Origin: Reyranella sp.
GTDB taxonomy: Bacteria; Pseudomonadota; Alphaproteobacteria; Reyranellales; Reyranellaceae
Direction: 5' to 3'
NCBI GenBank assembly: GCA_030681635.1
Contig: JAUXRT010000763.1
Location: 1 to 9,149 of the forward strand
Length of the DNA: 9,149 nucleotides
In this document: piece by piece, positions 6,393-9,149 of the stretch
How the letters are laid out: every line of letters begins with the position of its first letter
Position numbering within the stretch: position 1 is the stretch's first letter
Notes under the pieces: model-generated
Database searches by the model: none
Told to the model about the DNA's origin: nothing
The model's input: the letters and a program-made list of their open reading frames with translations, nothing else
Position numbers and translations under genes: made by a program

Positions 6393-6432
6393 TATGTATC
6401 AGGCATGGAATTGGATTTCTGCTCCCGCGTCA

Positions 6433-6458
6433 GTCTGGTCCCTGAAGTCTGGCCCCTG
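6433..6458. repeat. 12-bp direct repeat next to the mgtC-like stop
   Basis: GTCTGGTCCCTG (6433-6444) and GTCTGGCCCCTG (6447-6458) differ at one base and are spaced 14 bp start to start. They end three bases before the mgtC-like stop codon. No function can be assigned. Confidence 0.6.
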
Positions 6459-6460
6459 CG

Positions 6461-7018
6461 CTAGGTCGAGGGTTTGGCGCCCTTGGCCCGCCCGTTACCG
6501 GCTTTCTTGGCCGTGCCCTGGGCCTCCGCCGGGTCCTTCTTTTCGGCGGCGATCCCGGACGGCAGCGAGTACATCAGCCCCAGCACTGCCAGCGCCAGCA
6601 GCGTGCCAAGGGCCGCGATTTGCCAAAGGCCGAGCCCGGCCGACAGACCGACGGCGCCGGCTAGCCACATCCCGGCCCCGGTGGTGAGCCCCTGCACCTC
6701 GCCGCGCGAAAACATGATCGTGCCGGCGGCCAGGAAAGCCACGCCCGCCGTCACCGCCTCGACAGCACGCAGCGGATCGAGGGCCGCGCCCTCGCGGCCG
6801 CCCAGCGCAGGGGCATTCATGATCTCGAGGGTGAGGATGCCCACCGTGGCCGCCGCGACGCAGACCAGGATGTGGGTGCGCAAGCCAGCCGGCCGGTTCC
6901 GCCATTCACGTTCGAAGCCGATGACGCCGCCCAGCAGGGCCGCCATCAGCAGCCGTGCGGCGATCACGGGAAACGACAGCCAGGTCGGCCGGGTGAATTC
7001 TTCCAGGAAATCGTTCAT
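6461..7018 (-). CDS. MgtC/SapB family membrane protein
   Basis: The 185-residue protein carries the family core: LLGGVIGFEREWRNRPAGL (28-46), DPLRAVEAVTAGVAFLAAGT (81-100, matching the DPxRvaaxVvxGIGFLGAG motif) and VQGLTTGAGMWLAGAVGL (108-125). Four to five membrane helices are expected: about 18-36, 48-66, 88-103, 113-130 and 134-150. A short Lys/Ala-rich tail (158-185) replaces the cytoplasmic C-terminal domain found in longer MgtC proteins such as that of Salmonella, so it is of the short SapB-like type. Family members affect Mg2+ homeostasis, acid survival or, in MgtC proper, ATP synthase activity; the role here is open. The frame extends upstream to 7243, but the added 75 residues match nothing and cross a hairpin. 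The ATG at 7018 begins the conserved region. No clear Shine-Dalgarno. Confidence 0.88.
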   Translation of the reverse strand: MNDFLEEFTRPTWLSFPVIAARLLMAALLGGVIGFEREWRNRPAGLRTHILVCVAAATVGILTLEIMNAPALGGREGAALDPLRAVEAVTAGVAFLAAGTIMFSRGEVQGLTTGAGMWLAGAVGLSAGLGLWQIAALGTLLALAVLGLMYSLPSGIAAEKKDPAEAQGTAKKAGNGRAKGAKPST

Positions 7019-7078
7019 CGGCACCGGACTTGGAAAGAGGGCTCGGAAACGGGAGGCGGGGACACGCAGGCAAGACAA

Positions 7079-7112
7079 GGCCCGCCTGAAGGGGTTGGCC
7101 TCCGGGCGGGCC
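7079..7112. terminator. Strong GC hairpin, possible bidirectional terminator or mgtC leader element
   Basis: GGCCCGCC (7079-7086) pairs with GGCGGGCC (7105-7112), and further pairs extend inward. On the minus strand the stem is followed by TTGTCTTG, moderately T-rich. On the plus strand it is preceded by AA but has no T-run after it. It could stop minus-strand transcription entering from the phage side before mgtC, or lie in the mgtC leader. Confidence 0.45.
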
Positions 7113-7211
7113 CTGCACGCATCGAGCGCTGGGGGGCTAACTCGACACGTAAGTGAACATGGACAGGCAGCGGGGAGGATGCGGCCCTGTCGGTTCTGGG
7201 CTGGTAACGCC

Positions 7212-7233
7212 CGGGAACGAGGAAAGGTTCCCG
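7212..7233 (+). repeat. Inverted repeat 25 bp upstream of terminase start
   Basis: CGGGAAC (7212-7218) and GTTCCCG (7227-7233) form a 7-bp stem around an 8-nt purine-rich loop (GAGGAAAG). It sits just before the terminase Shine-Dalgarno. It may be a leader hairpin or an operator of the late operon. Confidence 0.5.
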
Positions 7234-7258
7234 CCCCGATCATTCAAAGGAGAGGTAG

Positions 7259-8728
7259 ATGCGGCGAGACGCGAAGGTCGATGCTGCGCCCTTGCTCGAG
7301 GCGACCGCGCGCTGGGCGCGCGATCCCCTCGGCTTCGTGACCCAGACGTTGAAAGCCGTCCCCGATGCCTGGCAGCACGACGTGTTGCAGGAGATCGGTG
7401 GCGGTCTGGCCACGTCGGACGAGGCTATCCGGATCGCCGTCGCCTCGGGCCATGGCGTCGGTAAATCGGCATTGGTCGCCTGGATCCTGCTGTGGGCCAT
7501 GGCCACGCACCAGGATACGCGCGGCGTGGTGACCGCCAACACCGAAACGCAGCTTCGGACCAAGACCTGGGCCGAACTGGCGAAGTGGCTGCGTGCTTGG
7601 GAGTACCGCGAGTGGTTCGACTTCACGTCGATGGCGCTCGCCTCCCGCGTCGTGGGCCACGGCCAGACCTGGCGTCTCGATCTCGTGCCGTGGTCGGAGA
7701 CCAACGCCGAAGCCTTTGCCGGCCTGCATAACCACGGCAAACGCACCATCGTGGTGTTCGATGAGGCTTCGGCGATCCCCGATGTGATCTGGGACACGAC
7801 CGAGGGCGCGCTCACCGACAAGGAGACCGAGCTTCTGTGGCTGGTGTTCGGCAATCCGACGCGCAACACCGGCCGCTTCCGCGAGTGCTTCGCGCGGTTT
7901 GCCCACCGCTGGCGAGGCCGGCAGGTCGACTCGCGCACCGTCAAGATCACCAACAAGGCCCAGCTCCAGCGCTGGGTCGATGATTATGGGGAGGACAGTG
8001 ACTTCGTGCGCGTGCGCGTGCGTGGTGTTTTCCCGCGCGCCGGTTCGATGCAGTTCATCGATTCGGAAAGCGTCGAGGAGGCGATGCGCCGCGAGACAGT
8101 GACTCAGCCCGATGACCCGACGGTGGTCGGCGTCGATGTCGCCCGCTTCGGCGACGACCGCTCGGTGATCTTCGCCCGCAAGGGTTCCGATGGGCGTAGC
8201 CGTCCGCCGCTGGTGCTGCGTGGTGTCGATACCATGACGCTGTCGGGCCGGGTGGTCGAGGTCGCGGCCCACTACCGCGCCGACGCCGTGTTCGTCGATG
8301 AGGGCGGCGTGGGCGGCGGCGTCGTCGACCGGCTGCGCCAGCTCGGCGTGCCGCACGTGATCGGCGTCAACTTCGCCGGCAAAGCCGACCGCTGGACGGC
8401 GGAGGGCGGTGGTCCGCTGTTTGCCAACAAGCGGGCCGAGATCTGGGGATGGATGAAGGAGTGGCTGAAGACCGGCGCCATTCCCGACGATCCGGCGCTG
8501 GCGCAGGACCTCACGGGCGTCGAGTACGGCTACGACGCGCGCAATGCCATCCAGCTCGAGCGCAAGGACGACATGAAGAAGCGCGGCCTCGCGTCGCCTG
8601 ACCTCGGCGACGCGCTGGCGCTCACCGTCGCCCAGCCGGTGCATCCGCTCTGGCAACGAAACGAGGCCGATCGCAAGCCGCGCATCCTCGACGAGAACCA
8701 CGACTACGACATGTTCCACGATCTCTGA
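7259..8728 (+). CDS. Phage terminase large subunit
   Basis: This 489-residue protein is the DNA-packaging motor: an N-terminal ATPase drives DNA into the prohead and a C-terminal nuclease cuts the concatemer. The Walker A is SGHGVGKS (63-70) and the Walker B is IVVFDEAS (164-171, Asp168/Glu169). FGNPT (198-202) fits the coupling motif. The RNase H-like nuclease shows GVDVARFGDDRS (291-302, Asp293), VFVDEGG (344-350, Asp347) and SPDLGDALAL (446-455, Asp448/Asp451), so all acidic positions expected for catalysis are present. Length is normal and the frame is intact. AAAGGAGAGG (7246-7255) is a strong Shine-Dalgarno 3 bases before the ATG. A 491-residue open frame on the opposite strand is a codon-bias shadow. 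It heads a tight cassette with the 84-residue protein (18-bp gap) and the connector. Confidence 0.95.
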   Translation: MRRDAKVDAAPLLEATARWARDPLGFVTQTLKAVPDAWQHDVLQEIGGGLATSDEAIRIAVASGHGVGKSALVAWILLWAMATHQDTRGVVTANTETQLRTKTWAELAKWLRAWEYREWFDFTSMALASRVVGHGQTWRLDLVPWSETNAEAFAGLHNHGKRTIVVFDEASAIPDVIWDTTEGALTDKETELLWLVFGNPTRNTGRFRECFARFAHRWRGRQVDSRTVKITNKAQLQRWVDDYGEDSDFVRVRVRGVFPRAGSMQFIDSESVEEAMRRETVTQPDDPTVVGVDVARFGDDRSVIFARKGSDGRSRPPLVLRGVDTMTLSGRVVEVAAHYRADAVFVDEGGVGGGVVDRLRQLGVPHVIGVNFAGKADRWTAEGGGPLFANKRAEIWGWMKEWLKTGAIPDDPALAQDLTGVEYGYDARNAIQLERKDDMKKRGLASPDLGDALALTVAQPVHPLWQRNEADRKPRILDENHDYDMFHDL

Positions 8729-8746
8729 CCAACAGGAGTGAAACCC

Positions 8747-9001
8747 ATGTGTCTATTTTCTGGCCCCCCCGCGATGCCGGCGATGCCACCCATGCCGCCG
8801 ATGCCGGCCGCGCCCCCGCCCCCGCCGCTACCCGAACCGCCCCAGGCCGCCGATCCGGCGGTGAAGGCCGCGCGGGAGGATGCGCGCCGGCGGGCCGCCG
8901 GCCTGCAGGGCTATCGCAGCACCATCGCCACCTCCGGGCTCGGGCTCGCCGGTGCGCCCGCGCCCAACAGCACCGGGTTCAAGACCCTGCTGGGCCAGTG
9001 A
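8747..9001 (+). CDS. Small Pro/Met-rich phage protein between terminase and portal
   Basis: The 84-residue product starts MCLFSG and continues with MP-rich and poly-proline stretches (9-33). A charged helix follows (VKAAREDARRRAAGLQ, 41-56), then a C-terminus of the form YRSTIATSGLGL...KTLLGQ. Short proteins with the same ST(I/L)xTSxLGL-TLLG tail recur between terL and the portal gene in podovirus-type phages and prophages; their function is unknown. The ATG at 8747 is chosen over the in-frame GTG at 8738 because that GTG overlaps the AGGAG Shine-Dalgarno (8734-8738), which lies 8 bases before the ATG. It is 18 bp after terL and 14 bp before the connector gene. A run of seven C (8764-8770) follows the start closely. 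Confidence 0.8.
   Translation: MCLFSGPPAMPAMPPMPPMPAAPPPPPLPEPPQAADPAVKAAREDARRRAAGLQGYRSTIATSGLGLAGAPAPNSTGFKTLLGQ
8774..8809 (+). repeat. Four 9-bp tandem repeats encoding Met-Pro-x
   Basis: Units at 8774-8782, 8783-8791, 8792-8800 and 8801-8809 all begin ATGCC and encode MPA, MPP, MPP and MPA. Length change by replication slippage would stay in frame. They lie in the low-complexity part of the small phage protein. Confidence 0.8.
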
Positions 9002-9015
9002 GAGGAGCAGGGACC

Positions 9016-9149
9016 ATGACCCTTTCCGACGGCGACCTGCGTCGCCACTGCGAGCGCCGGATGGGAGCGCTCGACCGCGAGCGCCAGAGCTGGTTCCAGC
9101 ACTGGCGCGAACTCTCTGACCATATCCTGCCGCGGCGCGGCCAGTTCCT
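9016..9149 (+). CDS. Head-to-tail connector (portal) protein, 5' fragment
   Basis: Only the first 44 codons are inside the window; the gene runs off the right edge. The fragment (MTLSDGDLRRHCERRMGALD, then SWFQHWRELSDHILPRRG at 25-42) matches the N-terminus of podovirus head-to-tail connecting proteins. These typically read 'xxxERSSFxxHWRDLxDFILPRRGRF'. Such proteins form the dodecameric portal through which terminase packages DNA. GGAGCAGGGA (9004-9013) provides the Shine-Dalgarno. Its position two genes after terL agrees with the usual late-gene order of these phages. The family call rests on a short stretch plus context. Confidence 0.8.
   Translation, partial: MTLSDGDLRRHCERRMGALDRERQSWFQHWRELSDHILPRRGQF

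Larger units (their letters stand above)
6293..6460. other. Intergenic region between mgtC-like gene and membrane protein
   Basis: No gene is seen. The gap contains a strong palindrome at 6373-6392 within a weaker outer inverted repeat (GATAC 6358-6362, GTATC 6396-6400). It also has a near-perfect 12-bp direct repeat (6433-6444 and 6447-6458). Composition is less GC-rich between about 6350 and 6425 than in the genes. Confidence 0.6.
7019..7258. other. Host-to-phage junction region
   Basis: This 240-bp gap separates the minus-strand mgtC-like gene from the plus-strand terminase gene and must contain their divergent promoters and any prophage boundary. I see two hairpins (7079-7112 and 7212-7233) but no tRNA, integrase, obvious att repeat or small terminase. 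An attachment core cannot be recognised without the other end of the prophage. Confidence 0.5.

Noticed and set aside
5699..6464. Plus-strand frames of about 200 residues opposite the small membrane protein
   Set aside because: They are Arg/Gln/Pro-rich shadow translations. The minus-strand product has coherent membrane helices and is preferred.
7019..7258. tRNA or attachment site at the phage boundary
   Set aside because: No cloverleaf, T-loop sequence or acceptor pairing could be found, and no repeat within the window marks an att core.
7244..8719. 491-residue open frame on the minus strand opposite the terminase gene
   Set aside because: It has the same span as terL, low-complexity His/Arg/Asp/Val-rich content, no recognisable domain and no Shine-Dalgarno. 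It is explained by GC-rich third codon positions of the real gene.
8738..8746. GTG at 8738 as the start of the small phage protein
   Set aside because: It overlaps the AGGAG ribosome-binding site itself; the ATG at 8747 is correctly spaced and gives the MC start seen in similar phage proteins.
1..9149. CRISPR array, toxin-antitoxin pair, retron or known defence genes
   Set aside because: No regularly spaced repeats of CRISPR type and no reverse transcriptase, nuclease-toxin or defence motifs were seen on either strand. The only multi-copy repeats are the short tandem ones listed.

Overview
The window is high-GC, densely packed bacterial DNA. The gene families (tandem-type universal stress protein, AI-2E family permease, DUF805, MgtC/SapB) and the codon use suggest an alphaproteobacterium, possibly of the Rhodospirillales/Hyphomicrobiales type. 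Genus cannot be settled from this sequence. About the first 7.0 kb reads as host chromosome. From about 7.26 kb to the right edge the sequence is the start of a phage morphogenesis module.

Layout. Positions 1-194 hold an AT-rich leader with a plausible sigma-70-like promoter. It is followed by a universal stress protein gene (195-1001, +), a strong hairpin, and an unrecognised 507-residue protein with an N-terminal membrane anchor (1050-2573, +). Converging on it is a two-gene minus-strand operon: an AI-2E family permease (4920-3865) whose stop overlaps by 4 bases (ATGA) the start of a secreted multidomain protein (3868-2600). That protein combines an MliC-like, a probable NlpE-like and a META/HslJ domain. 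Divergent from the permease, across a 79-bp gap, is a DUF805 membrane protein (5000-5380, +). Its 3' end overlaps tail-to-tail a small winged-helix-like protein (5634-5350, -), whose upstream DNA carries a perfect 12-bp palindrome beside a -10-like hexamer. Next on the minus strand are a small polytopic membrane protein (6292-5792) and an MgtC/SapB family protein (7018-6461). The 168-bp gap between them has a striking palindrome.

After a 240-bp gap with two hairpins comes the plus-strand phage cassette: terminase large subunit (7259-8728), an 84-residue Pro/Met-rich phage protein (8747-9001), and the first 44 codons of a podovirus-type head-to-tail connector (portal), cut by the window edge. 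The phage genes are closely spaced (18 and 14 bp), each with a good Shine-Dalgarno sequence, so they look like one late operon. No integrase, small terminase or repressor is visible between the host gene and terL. Either the rest of the prophage lies to the right, or this is a remnant.

Most host genes encode envelope or membrane proteins (permease, MliC/META protein, DUF805, MgtC-like, two unknown membrane proteins), beside one cytoplasmic stress protein. Nothing in the window clearly forms a new defence or mobile system. The most distinctive items are the triple-domain envelope protein coupled to a permease, the unknown 507-residue membrane-anchored protein, the candidate small regulator with its palindrome, and the abrupt host-to-phage junction.
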